Shown: positions 18,667-27,702 of the stretch, piece by piece | Numbering within the stretch: position 1 is the stretch's first letter | Layout of the letters: every line of letters starts with the position of its first letter | Assembly: GCA_013214705.1 (NCBI GenBank) | Contig: JABSRZ010000005.1 | Coordinates: 270,550-334,549, forward strand | Direction of reading: 5' to 3' | Source of the DNA: Hyphomicrobiales bacterium | GTDB taxonomy: Bacteria; Pseudomonadota; Alphaproteobacteria; Rhizobiales; OSC116 | DNA length: 64,000 nucleotides | Notes under the pieces: generated by a model | What the model saw: only the letters and a program-made list of their open reading frames with translations | Told to the model about the DNA's origin: nothing | Database searches by the model: none | Translations under genes and position numbers: made by a program

Positions 18667-19144
18667 CCGAAGCTCCGGAGTTGAAATTTTGTGCTAGAGT
18701 TGCAGCCACTGAGCTAGCTGTTGAAGTTGTAAAGACATAGACAGTTGGCGCTCCTGCCGACTTTACGGGTACTCCCATTTATACGTTCGGCTTAAGCCTC
18801 ACTGTTAGCACTTGCGTGCGCAGCCCCTTGCTCCGCAAGTGTCAGCTTGCCTCCGCGCGTTGGCCACAGAGTTTGCCTATCGGCTTCTGGGCGCACTCAC
18901 CGGATCACTGGGGTGCTTGCGGGCATACAGAAACTCTGCACAAAGTTGCAGGAGGTTTCCCCGAACCAACGAAGTTGGTGAGATGGCCATTGAGGCCCGC
19001 CGTTAGGCGTAGCAAGCAAACGGAGTTTGCGCACGCAGTGCCAAGCAAAAAAACTGAAACATGTAGAAACGCAGATTTTGCTTTAATTTCTGAGGCAATC
19101 GAATATGATAATCATCAACATATTCACGCGTTTCAGGAAAAACT
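18667..19144. other. Hairpin-dense non-coding region, candidate structured RNA
   Basis: No credible protein is visible; the overlapping short frames at 18812-19172 have no family signature. Consecutive stems occur at 18743-18749/18756-18762, 18809-18816/18834-18841, 18867-18874/18931-18938 (enclosing 18893-18898/18911-18916), 18965-18970/18974-18979, 18998-19001/19006-19009, 19016-19021/19025-19030 and 19031-19034/19038-19041. I do not recognise tmRNA, RNase P RNA, 6S or SRP RNA. The right end is one copy of a dispersed repeat. It could be a structured transcript or a cluster of mobile palindromic repeats. Confidence 0.45.
19011..19052. repeat. Dispersed intergenic repeat, copy 2
   Basis: Gap-free match to 10160-10201 over 42 bases with nine differences. 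Here the variable block forms a perfect six-base hairpin (GCAAAC, loop GGA, GTTTGC) followed directly by GCAC-GCA-GTGC and an A-run. Confidence 0.6.
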
Positions 19145-22003
19145 ATGCCCGATAAACCACATCTATATTTAATCGATGGTTCAGCCTTTATTTTTCGGGC
19201 TTATCACGCTTTACCGCCGCTAACCCGCAAGTCAGATGGCATGCCCATCGGCGCGGTTTCGGGCTTTTGCAATATGTTGTGGAAGCTTATTCAACAAGCC
19301 CGCACACCCGAAGGGCCAAGCCATTTGGCGGTCATATTCGATGCCAAGGGCAAAACCTTTCGCAACGATATTTATGAGCAATATAAAGCTCACAGACCCC
19401 CCGCACCCGAAGATTTAGTGCCGCAATTCCCGGTCATCAAACAGCTGGTCAAAGCCTTCCACGTCCCGGCCATCGAAAAATCTGGTTTCGAGGCCGATGA
19501 CATTATGGCAACCTATGCCAAAGATGGCGTGGCTGCTGGTATGAAAGTCACTCTTGTCACCTCCGATAAAGATATGATGCAGTTGATTAATGACGATGTC
19601 GATATGCTCGACACCATGAAAAATAAATTCATATCTTATGATGGAGTTATGGAAAAATTTGGCGTGCACCCCAACCGGGTTATCGACATTCAAGCCCTCG
19701 CGGGTGATAGCGCCGACAATGTACCTGGCGTGCCTGGCATTGGCGTTAAAACCGCCGCATTACTGATTAATGAATATGGCGATTTAGACACATTACTAGA
19801 ACGCGCGGGCGAGATCAAACAAAATAAACGCCGCGAAAACCTCATCGAATTTGCCGACCTCGCCCGCGTCAGCCGCACATTGGTAACCCTAAAAGATGAT
19901 GTTGAATTAGACGAAAAAGTGCAAGATTTTAAACTTGCTTACCCCGACATTGATGAACTGCTTAACCATTTGCAAGACCTGGGCTTAAACAGCGCAGTTA
20001 AGCGCATCGCCAACGCTCATGATGCCGACATCCCGCTTAAAGAAGCCTCCACATCAGCCAAACCAACAGCCAAAATTGGCGATGATTTCACCCCGGCCAG
20101 CCTCGCCCAAAAACGTGCGCAAAAGCTCGCCTCCATGCCGGTCAAGCCCGATGATTATCAAAGCATAATCAGCCTCGATAAGCTGAATGAATATATTGCC
20201 AAAATCTACGATGGCGGCCAAGTCAGTTTCGATTTAGAGACTGACAGCCTCAACCCGATCGAGGCCAATATTGTCGGCATTTGCCTGTCCACCCAAGCTG
20301 GTGAGGGCGTATACATTCCGGTCGCGCATAAAATAAAGTCCGAAAAACTCGATCTTTTCGCCGCCGAAACAACCGATGAAACCATCGAGCAGATAGATTT
20401 TGATGTGGTCATGGCCATCATGAAAAACCTCCTCGAAGATGCCAGTATATTAAAAATTGGCCAAAATCTAAAATACGACATTAGCGTGCTTAAAAAATAT
20501 AGCATCCACCTAAAAAGCTTCCATGACACCATGCTCATTTCGGCGGCACTAGACACCGGGCGCACCAATCATGGTATGGATGCGCTGTCCGAATATCATT
20601 TTGACCACAAACCCATTGCGTTTAAAGACGTTTGCGGCAGCGGCAAATCTCAAATCACCTTCGACTATGTGCCGTTAGATCTGGCCACCAAATATGGTGC
20701 CGAAGATGCCGATGTCACCCTGCGGCTGTTCCAAACCTTATACCCACGCCTAGCGGCTGAAAAAGCCACCCAAGTCTACCAATCTATGGAGCGGCCATTG
20801 GTGAATATATTGGTCGATATGGAGCAGCATGGCATCAAAGTCGACCGCGAGAAACTGCAACAATTATCGGCCACTTTTGGCGAGAAATTGGCAGTTCTTA
20901 CCACAGAGATTTACCAGTTAGCGGGCCAAGAATTTAACATTGCCAGCCCCAAACAATTGGGCGAGATATTGTTCGAAAAGCTCGGCCTGCCGGGCGGAAA
21001 AAAAACCAAAACCGGCGCTTGGCAAACTGGCGCAAAAGTCTTGGATGATCTGGCCGCCGAAGGCCATGAATTGCCGGTTAAAATGCTCGAATGGCGCGGT
21101 CTGTCGAAGCTAAAATCGACCTATACCGATAGCTTGCCAAACCATATAAACCCCAATACTGGCCGCATCCACACCAGCTATGCCATGGCACACACCACCA
21201 CCGGCCGCCTGGCTTCGACCGATCCTAACCTGCAAAATATCCCGGTGCGGACAGAAGAAGGCAGGCAGATCAGAACGGCGTTTATCTCCGAAGCTGGCCA
21301 TCACTTAATCTCTGCCGATTATAGCCAAATCGAACTGCGTCTGCTGGCTCACATTGCCGATTTAAAAACCATGAAACAAGCTTTTGCTGATGGGGTCGAC
21401 ATCCATGCCCTCACCGCATCTGAAATGTTTAATGTGCCAATTGACGGCATGGATAGCTCGATCCGCCGCCAAGCCAAAGCCATTAATTTTGGCATTATAT
21501 ACGGCATTTCGGCCTTTGGTTTGTCCGTACAATTGGGCATCAGCCGCACCGAAGCCAAAGACTATATCGAAAAATATTTCACCCGCTTCCCCGGCATCCG
21601 CGATTATATGGAAGACACCAAACAATTCGCACGCGAGCATGAATATGTAAAAACCATATTTGGCCGCGTCTGTCACATGCCGCATATTAACGACAAAAAC
21701 GGCATGCACCGCGCCTTTACCGAACGCGCCGCCATCAACATGCCCATTCAAGGCGCCGCGGCCGACATCATCAAACGCGCCATGGTGCAAATGCCCAACG
21801 CATTAAACCAAGCCGGTTTAAAGGCAAAAATGTTATTGCAAGTGCATGATGAATTGATTTTCGAAGCGCCAGATGATGAAGTCAAACAAACCATAATCAT
21901 CGCCAAGAAAATTATGGAAAATGCGCATAACCCAGTGGTGCAAATAGATGTGCCACTAAAGGTAGATGCCCAAGCTGCGCTAAATTGGAATGACGCCCAT
22001 TAA
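19145..22003 (+). CDS. polA: DNA polymerase I
   Basis: A 952-residue PolA for Okazaki-fragment processing and repair synthesis. Three domains are visible. The first is an N-terminal 5' nuclease (about 1-290, with VTSDKDMMQL and GDSADNVPGVPGIGVKTA). The second is a 3'-5' exonuclease that keeps its catalytic motifs (SFDLETDSL, QNLKYDISVL, YGAEDADVTL). The third is the family A polymerase (motif A SADYSQIELRLLAH, O-helix RRQAKAINFGIIYG, motif C LLQVHDELIFE). Because the exonuclease motifs are intact, proofreading should be active. It starts just after the hairpin-rich region. Confidence 0.97.
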   Translation: MPDKPHLYLIDGSAFIFRAYHALPPLTRKSDGMPIGAVSGFCNMLWKLIQQARTPEGPSHLAVIFDAKGKTFRNDIYEQYKAHRPPAPEDLVPQFPVIKQLVKAFHVPAIEKSGFEADDIMATYAKDGVAAGMKVTLVTSDKDMMQLINDDVDMLDTMKNKFISYDGVMEKFGVHPNRVIDIQALAGDSADNVPGVPGIGVKTAALLINEYGDLDTLLERAGEIKQNKRRENLIEFADLARVSRTLVTLKDDVELDEKVQDFKLAYPDIDELLNHLQDLGLNSAVKRIANAHDADIPLKEASTSAKPTAKIGDDFTPASLAQKRAQKLASMPVKPDDYQSIISLDKLNEYIAKIYDGGQVSFDLETDSLNPIEANIVGICLSTQAGEGVYIPVAHKIKSEKLDLFAAETTDETIEQIDFDVVMAIMKNLLEDASILKIGQNLKYDISVLKKYSIHLKSFHDTMLISAALDTGRTNHGMDALSEYHFDHKPIAFKDVCGSGKSQITFDYVPLDLATKYGAEDADVTLRLFQTLYPRLAAEKATQVYQSMERPLVNILVDMEQHGIKVDREKLQQLSATFGEKLAVLTTEIYQLAGQEFNIASPKQLGEILFEKLGLPGGKKTKTGAWQTGAKVLDDLAAEGHELPVKMLEWRGLSKLKSTYTDSLPNHINPNTGRIHTSYAMAHTTTGRLASTDPNLQNIPVRTEEGRQIRTAFISEAGHHLISADYSQIELRLLAHIADLKTMKQAFADGVDIHALTASEMFNVPIDGMDSSIRRQAKAINFGIIYGISAFGLSVQLGISRTEAKDYIEKYFTRFPGIRDYMEDTKQFAREHEYVKTIFGRVCHMPHINDKNGMHRAFTERAAINMPIQGAAADIIKRAMVQMPNALNQAGLKAKMLLQVHDELIFEAPDDEVKQTIIIAKKIMENAHNPVVQIDVPLKVDAQAALNWNDAH

Positions 22004-22072
22004 CCGCTTTGCCGTTTACCATCACCAGACATATATCTTGACATGTAATCTAGCGCTGACATATAATTAGGC

Positions 22073-22399
22073 ATGACTTACCGAATTCAGGGTGTTTTTT
22101 CGGTCATTGCCGACCCTAAACGCCGCAAAATGTTAGATTATCTCTCGGCTGCAGACCGCACAGCTGGCGACATTGCGTCTAAATTTGAAATTTCGCGCCC
22201 CGCCGTGGCCAACCATTTGCGTATATTGGAACAAAACGGCCTGATAAATATAGTAAAAATCGGCCGCACCCGTGTGCATAAATTAAATGCCGCCCCTCTA
22301 AAAGAAATTAAGGATTGGATTAATAGTTACGAGCGATTTTGGGACCAAAAATTAACCGGTCTCAAACTATTAATTGAATCAGACTTAGCCAAAAAATAG
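22073..22399 (+). CDS. ArsR-family winged-helix regulator
   Basis: The 108-residue protein has an ArsR/SmtB fold: KRRKMLDYLSAADRTAGDIA, then the recognition helix region ISRPAVANHLRILEQNGLIN and the wing KIGRTRVHKLN. No metal-binding cysteine cluster is seen. Regulators of this size are commonly paired with an SRPBCC (AHSA1) protein, and one follows 12 bases downstream. It probably controls its own small operon; the ligand is unknown. Confidence 0.88.
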   Translation: MTYRIQGVFSVIADPKRRKMLDYLSAADRTAGDIASKFEISRPAVANHLRILEQNGLINIVKIGRTRVHKLNAAPLKEIKDWINSYERFWDQKLTGLKLLIESDLAKK

Positions 22400-22411
22400 C
22401 GGGAGACAGAC

Positions 22412-22831
22412 TTGGGCAAAATCATTCGATCCATCAACATCAACGCCAAATTAGCTGATGTCTGGCCATATTTTACCGACAGTCAAAAAATAGCCGATTG
22501 GCTGATGCCCAACACATTTGAAGCCTTGCAAGGCAGCAAATTCACTATGGATTGCCCACCAGAAGCCGGCGCAGGCGAAGTGGTGGAATGTCAGGTTAAG
22601 CAGCTAAAGCCGCCTAAAAATGGCATGGCGCAATTGGTATATACCTGGGTCATCAACAACCCGTATACCGAAACTTTGCTCGAACTTGAACTGGTCGAAA
22701 CAGCCGGCACCACTCGCGTCAATCTGTGTCATTCAGGGTGGGAATTAGGCCAATCTGACCACAAAACCCGTCACGAAATGGGCTGGGACCACCTGCTCAT
22801 CAATGCGCTAATACCGCTAATCGAAGTATAA
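22412..22831 (+). CDS. SRPBCC (AHSA1/Bet v1-like) domain protein
   Basis: The 139-residue protein matches the SRPBCC lipid/ligand-binding fold, with an N-terminal strand (KIIRSININAKLADVWPYFT), a DCPPEAGAGEVVEC middle and a C-terminal helix. It begins with TTG at 22412, supported by GGGAGA at 22401-22406; no ATG fits. It is co-directional with the ArsR gene 12 bases upstream, an arrangement frequent across bacteria. The biochemical role is unknown. Confidence 0.8.
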   Translation: MGKIIRSININAKLADVWPYFTDSQKIADWLMPNTFEALQGSKFTMDCPPEAGAGEVVECQVKQLKPPKNGMAQLVYTWVINNPYTETLLELELVETAGTTRVNLCHSGWELGQSDHKTRHEMGWDHLLINALIPLIEV

Positions 22832-22857
22832 AAGGCAACAACCAAAGGAGAAAGAAA

Positions 22858-23244
22858 ATGGAAGAATTCAATGCAGTCAACTGGACAGCCATCATCGTCG
22901 GCACAATCGCCGCCTTTGTGTTAGGCATGATTTGGTTTAACCAAAAAGTATTTGGCAAAAAATGGGCAGAAGGCTCAAATGTGCCAGAAGATAAAGAAGT
23001 GAATATGGTGCTGGCCATGGGTGCCAACATAATCGGCCTGTTTTTACTGGCTCTGGTTGTTGGCTTCACCCAAACCACCGAAGCCTTGCTAACCGCATTG
23101 GCTGCCATATTCTCATTGGCTATTTTCACGGCGTCTATGGGCGCATTTGCTAAAAAATCAACTTATGCCATAATGGTCGATTTCGGTTATGTGGTCGTGG
23201 CTGGTGGCTTAATGATTCTTGCCCAAGGCATTTTTTCAATGTAA
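22858..23244 (+). CDS. DUF1761 family membrane protein
   Basis: The 128-residue protein has four hydrophobic helices and the DUF1761 signature: NWTAIIVGTIAAFVLGMIWF near the start and FNQKVFGKKWAEG after the first helix. A good ribosome site (GGAG) precedes the ATG. It is co-directional with the SRPBCC gene, 26 bases downstream, so probably part of the same operon. Function is unknown for the family. Confidence 0.82.
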   Translation: MEEFNAVNWTAIIVGTIAAFVLGMIWFNQKVFGKKWAEGSNVPEDKEVNMVLAMGANIIGLFLLALVVGFTQTTEALLTALAAIFSLAIFTASMGAFAKKSTYAIMVDFGYVVVAGGLMILAQGIFSM

Positions 23245-23286
23245 TAAATTTAGGCAACACACAAATGTGGCCAAGCAACATTAATT

Positions 23287-24024
23287 CTACGCCATAAAAT
23301 ATCTAATATTTTTATGGCGTATTTTTTTGTCCACCACGCCAAAATCAGCATATGTTTTAGCCATTTTATGCAATTTCGGCACGCAATTATCAGCATCTAC
23401 ATCTGCCGCCCAAGCGACATCTGGCTCAAAGCCTCGGCTGCAAAGTTCTTGGCCAGATACACAATTCAACATCTGCTGTTTTAGATTATTTTTTACTGCC
23501 TTAAAAGCCGCTTCGGCGGCGAGGGCTTCGGTGGTTTTTGCACCTTCTAATCCAGCTATAATTGCCCCACTCGCCACCCAATCTTCAAACGCCGGGCGCA
23601 ACGTGCCATCGGGCCACTTTTCTCCTGCTGCCACAATCATAACCCGCTCGGGCGTAGCCGTGTTCAACCAAGCTGCCACCGCCACCGCGTTACGCAAACA
23701 GCCTGCTACCACCAAATCAGCTTCAGCAAATAACGACAATGTCGAGCCATTCGGCGAAGGCAAAATAATCTGTTCATTTGGTTTTAGCCTCGCTAGGCTG
23801 GGCGGCGATAATGTCATCCCGCCCTGATCACGCTTATTGGCAACTCTAATGCCATTTTGGCTGGCAAAATCCACCACTTCATCCGCTAAACCAAACGGGT
23901 AAACTTTGGCACCTTTGCCGCCTGCAACGCACACAGCGGTGCTAAAGCTTAAACAATCGACAATCACCAAAGCGTCACATTCGGCATCTAATGCCCGCAT
24001 ACCCCATTCAACATGAATTTTCAT
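23287..24024 (-). CDS. 2-phosphosulfolactate phosphatase (ComB) family protein
   Basis: The 245-residue protein matches the ComB fold: ALVIVDCLSFSTAVCVA near the N-terminus, ILPSPNGSTLSLFAEA in the middle and VMIVAAGEKWPDGTLRPAFED. Characterised members remove phosphate from 2-phosphosulfolactate in coenzyme M synthesis. In bacteria the family is widespread without that pathway, so the substrate is uncertain. The start overlaps the stop of the upstream oligopeptidase gene (ATGA), implying co-expression. Its last codons contain the terminator of the facing operon. Confidence 0.82.
   Translation of the reverse strand: MKIHVEWGMRALDAECDALVIVDCLSFSTAVCVAGGKGAKVYPFGLADEVVDFASQNGIRVANKRDQGGMTLSPPSLARLKPNEQIILPSPNGSTLSLFAEADLVVAGCLRNAVAVAAWLNTATPERVMIVAAGEKWPDGTLRPAFEDWVASGAIIAGLEGAKTTEALAAEAAFKAVKNNLKQQMLNCVSGQELCSRGFEPDVAWAADVDADNCVPKLHKMAKTYADFGVVDKKIRHKNIRYFMA
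23288..23328 (+). terminator. Terminator of the ArsR-SRPBCC-DUF1761 operon, inside the convergent gene's coding end
   Basis: A perfect 12-base stem (23288-23299 with 23310-23321) and a 10-base loop are followed by seven T at 23322-23328 on the plus strand. The whole structure lies within the last codons of the minus-strand comB-like gene, so one sequence serves as coding end and terminator. Confidence 0.85.
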
Positions 24025-25829
24025 TTCACCGCCAAATTTTCAAAATGCGCAATGCTGGTTTCGGCCAGATCTAAAGCTTTGTGCCAAAAACTTTGGTCTT
24101 CAATATTCTCATGCAAATATTTCTGCACCAAATCTTCGGCGCTCATCCGACCGGTATCTTGCAATAATAGCTTATAATCAATCACAAATTTGGTTGGGTT
24201 TTGTCTGGCTTGTTCACTCAATATCAGGCTGATTAAATAACCAAAAATATACGGAAAATTATAAAAACTCGTATCGGCTATCGAAAAATGCCCAACAGTC
24301 GTCCATTTATATTCATCATAACCGCCCAGGCTATCGCCAAACCATTTAACAGCACAGTTTTGCATTATATCACACAATTTATCGGCCGCCATATAACCGT
24401 CAATACGCTGTTCATTTAGCTGTTTTTCAAACTCATACCGGCTGGCCATTTCATTCAAATAACCCGCCGCATTCAACGCGTCTTCCCATAATATTCTTAA
24501 AACCTGCTGCTCATCATTTGCGGTTTTTAGCAAATGTTGTTTCACCAAATTCTCGGCAAACAAGCTGGCTGTTTCGGCCAGACTATGCGGGTAATCAGCC
24601 TCCGCAGGGTCAATGTCGCGCATCACCCAATAATGCCAAGCGTGGCCCAATTCATGCGCCAAAATCATTATATTAGATGGCGAACCATCATAATTCATAA
24701 ATATACGCGGTTGGCGCGGTGCTATAAATTGGTCGCAATAACCCCCAGCGGCGGAATTTTCATTCATTTCTGCTTGTATCCATCCGCGCGTGGCCATCAT
24801 CTGAGCAAACGCGCCCATTTCTGGGTCAAATTCAGCAAAACAGGCGGCAATAATATCTATGGCTTCAGCAAATTCGTAGCGTTTGGCATCCACATCTAGC
24901 AGTCTGGCTTGCAAATCCCACGGCATCATTTTTGTAATTGCCAAATGTTTTTGCATCGCTCCAATGGCTCTGTGCCCAATGTCCCGCCGCTGATAAACCG
25001 CACTCATCATGGCCTCTAAAGTCAGGCGGCTTATACTATTATTTCTTGCCGCCACGTCCAAATAATGCAAGTTTTGAACGGTAGATCGGCGGTTATTCTC
25101 TTCTATACGCCAACTGGTTATGGCATTTAACACCGCCGCTTGCGGCTCTTTTACACTCTGCCATGCGGTCTGAATGGCCTCATAAGCTTTTTGCCTAGTC
25201 GGCCTATTTGGCTCACTAACCATATTGTAAAGCGCGGCTAGATTTTGGGTCTTGCCATTCACATTAACTTTTAGGCTGCGCCAAAAACCCTGATTCATAT
25301 TATACCAAGCGTGCAAACCATTTTGGCTCAGCGCCTGCAGCAGTTTTTCTTCGGCAATCGGCAATAAATGTTGGGCAAAAGCCCGTTTTTGTTTCATTTT
25401 AAATAGGTAAGCATGGCAATAATCTTGCCCAAATAACTGCGCTGCAAATTTATCATCCACCCGCGCCACAAACCCCATTATCGGTGCAAAAGCCTGTTCC
25501 AAATTTGACTCGAGCTGCTGGGCTATGTCCAAATATTTTTGCGCTTCGGCCGAACTGCCGTCCAAATCCGCTGCCGATTCTGCATACGTCCTTAAATTTC
25601 CAGCAATTGGCGATAGCATTTTATGTGCGTTAAACACCCGGCCTAAAATTGCGCCGATATTTTCATTCCAGTCGGGATAAACCGCCGCTTTTACAATGTT
25701 TTCAAAATATTTAGCTTCATCGCTCAGCGTGGTTATTTTCTGTTTCAACTGGGCTATATCAAGCTCAACTTTAGGGTCAGTTATGCCCAAATAAAAATCT
25801 CTATTGTCCCAATTTTGTTGATAGGCCAT
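24021..25829 (-). CDS. M3-family oligoendopeptidase (PepF-like), copy A
   Basis: A zinc metallopeptidase of 602 residues with the active-site helix HELGH at 392-396. It is a cytoplasmic enzyme cleaving short peptides. GAGGGAG seven bases upstream sets the start at 25829. The adjacent upstream gene encodes a paralogue of exactly the same length with HELGH at the same residues, indicating tandem duplication followed by divergence. It overlaps the downstream comB-like gene by four bases, and the cluster with the ALDH7-type gene reads as one operon. Confidence 0.93.
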   Translation of the reverse strand: MAYQQNWDNRDFYLGITDPKVELDIAQLKQKITTLSDEAKYFENIVKAAVYPDWNENIGAILGRVFNAHKMLSPIAGNLRTYAESAADLDGSSAEAQKYLDIAQQLESNLEQAFAPIMGFVARVDDKFAAQLFGQDYCHAYLFKMKQKRAFAQHLLPIAEEKLLQALSQNGLHAWYNMNQGFWRSLKVNVNGKTQNLAALYNMVSEPNRPTRQKAYEAIQTAWQSVKEPQAAVLNAITSWRIEENNRRSTVQNLHYLDVAARNNSISRLTLEAMMSAVYQRRDIGHRAIGAMQKHLAITKMMPWDLQARLLDVDAKRYEFAEAIDIIAACFAEFDPEMGAFAQMMATRGWIQAEMNENSAAGGYCDQFIAPRQPRIFMNYDGSPSNIMILAHELGHAWHYWVMRDIDPAEADYPHSLAETASLFAENLVKQHLLKTANDEQQVLRILWEDALNAAGYLNEMASRYEFEKQLNEQRIDGYMAADKLCDIMQNCAVKWFGDSLGGYDEYKWTTVGHFSIADTSFYNFPYIFGYLISLILSEQARQNPTKFVIDYKLLLQDTGRMSAEDLVQKYLHENIEDQSFWHKALDLAETSIAHFENLAVK

Positions 25830-25893
25830 ACCCGCACTCCCTCAAGCTCGTCTGCTGTAAAATCAGCATAAGAGTGCAAGAAGACCATATTGG

Positions 25894-27702
25894 TTATTTG
25901 CTGTCAAGCGCCTCAAATTGGTTTATGGCAGCCTCGACCATGTCTAAACTATTGTCCCAAAAAGCTTCACCTTCTATGTCTTTTTGCAAATGTTTCATCA
26001 CCACTTGTTCGGCAGTCATGCTGCCGGTGTCGCGCAATAAACCGGTATATAAGTCGTTAAACCTATTGCCCAATTCGTCTTTTTGCTGGTAAACGCCCAA
26101 GCTGAACAAATAGCCAAATAAATACGGGTAATTGTAAAACCCCATACCCGATATCGAGAAATGCAGTTTTGTCGCCCAAAAATACGGGTCATATTCGCTT
26201 AAACTATCGCCATACCATTTGCCCCACGCGCTTTGCATCAGCTCGACAAGTTGTGGCTCTGGCACAAACCCAGTTTGCCGCGCCTCTACCAGTTCACGTT
26301 CAAAATCAAACCTTGCCGGAATGTTGTTTAACATTGCGGTGGCCATTTCGGCGTCATTCCAGCCTATCAACAACCGCGCATCATCATCCTTTGCATGGCT
26401 AAATAAATAATCGCGCACTAAGTTTTCGGCAAATATGCTGGCGGTTTCGGCCAATGTCATCGGGTATTGGGTCTGGCTATCATGCATGTCGCGCATCACC
26501 CAATTGTGCCAAGCGTGGCCAAGTTCATGCGCCAATGTGGTCACATTGGTCATCGTGCCTTCAAAAGTCATAAACACCCGTGGCTCACGCGGTTCACTAA
26601 ACCCGGTGCAATAAGCACCCGTGCGTCTGGTGTCGGTCGGTTCGGCATCTATCCAGCCTTTTTCGGCCATCATCACCACAAATGCGCCCATTTCGGGGTT
26701 AAAGGCGCTAAAACATTTGGCAATTAAATCAATCGCTTCATCATAAGTGTATGTGGCCGCCTTGCTCACTGGCGCTGGGGCCGATAAGTCCCACGGTTTA
26801 AGCTGGTCTAGTTTCAAATGTTTTTGTATGCCGGCCAAGGCTCGGTGGCCAATGTCGCGGCGTTTATAAGTCACGCTCATCATCGCATCTAAAGTTTTGC
26901 GGCTCACATGGCTATCGCGCACCGCCTCATCTAAATAATGATATTCAGTAATAACCGAACGCTTTTTGCGCTCTTCAATGCGCCAACCATTTATCGAGTT
27001 TACTATCGCCGCCGCGGTTTCAGCCCGGCCACTCCACGCCTGTTGCGTGCCGCGCCACGCTTGCTCGCGGATAGAACGGTCAGTGTCAGATTGCATATTG
27101 TATATTTTTGCCAAGCCATACGTTTGGCCGTTCACCTCAGCGGTTAAACTAGCTGAAAGCTCATTATATAAATTGCCCCAAGTTTGCAGGCCATTTTGCG
27201 CCATTGCGGTCAGCAGGTTTTCTTGCTCAACGCTTAGCAATTGGTCTTTATATTTGCGCCCATAATCGATTTTAAATTTAAACGGTTCGATGAATTCAGT
27301 TTTATATAATTCATCAATAAAACCGTCAGACACCCGGGTTAAAAACACCATAACTGGCGCAAAGGCTTGGCCGATGGCCGCACCAATGTTTTGGGTTACC
27401 GAAATTAGCTTTTTGGCCGCAACATTGCCGCTGTCAATGGTTGCCACACTTTGCACATAAACCGATAAATTATGAATGCGTGGCGAAATTAGGTCAATTT
27501 TTGCAAAAACCTCGGCCAATTTAATAGCTATTTCAGCATCCCATTCCGGCAAATTGTCTGCATCCAAATGAGCCGTAAAAACAGCAGTATCGTCCGCCAA
27601 CAAAGCCACATCTTTATTTAGCAATTCCACGTCAGCAGCAATTTTCGCATCTTCAATATCGCTGTAGTGAATTTTATTGTCCCAATTTTGCAGATAAGCC
27701 AT
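25894..27702 (-). CDS. M3-family oligoendopeptidase (PepF-like), copy B
   Basis: A 602-residue paralogue of the next gene, with HELGH at 392-396 and an almost superimposable motif order (NGWRIEERKKRS, YKRRDIGHRA, FNPEMGAF). Both active sites are intact, so neither copy is an obvious pseudogene. Identity looks moderate, so the duplication is old and the two may differ in peptide preference. Its ATG abuts the stop of the ALDH7-type gene. Confidence 0.93.
   Translation of the reverse strand: MAYLQNWDNKIHYSDIEDAKIAADVELLNKDVALLADDTAVFTAHLDADNLPEWDAEIAIKLAEVFAKIDLISPRIHNLSVYVQSVATIDSGNVAAKKLISVTQNIGAAIGQAFAPVMVFLTRVSDGFIDELYKTEFIEPFKFKIDYGRKYKDQLLSVEQENLLTAMAQNGLQTWGNLYNELSASLTAEVNGQTYGLAKIYNMQSDTDRSIREQAWRGTQQAWSGRAETAAAIVNSINGWRIEERKKRSVITEYHYLDEAVRDSHVSRKTLDAMMSVTYKRRDIGHRALAGIQKHLKLDQLKPWDLSAPAPVSKAATYTYDEAIDLIAKCFSAFNPEMGAFVVMMAEKGWIDAEPTDTRRTGAYCTGFSEPREPRVFMTFEGTMTNVTTLAHELGHAWHNWVMRDMHDSQTQYPMTLAETASIFAENLVRDYLFSHAKDDDARLLIGWNDAEMATAMLNNIPARFDFERELVEARQTGFVPEPQLVELMQSAWGKWYGDSLSEYDPYFWATKLHFSISGMGFYNYPYLFGYLFSLGVYQQKDELGNRFNDLYTGLLRDTGSMTAEQVVMKHLQKDIEGEAFWDNSLDMVEAAINQFEALDSK

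Noticed and set aside
18990..19010. Integron attC site suggested by GTTAGGC
   Set aside because: No matching RYYYAAC partner site or cassette gene at the required distance.
18812..19172. Overlapping frames of 64 and 118 codons upstream of polA
   Set aside because: They run through serial hairpins, lack ribosome sites and show no protein family; the longer one overlaps the polA start.
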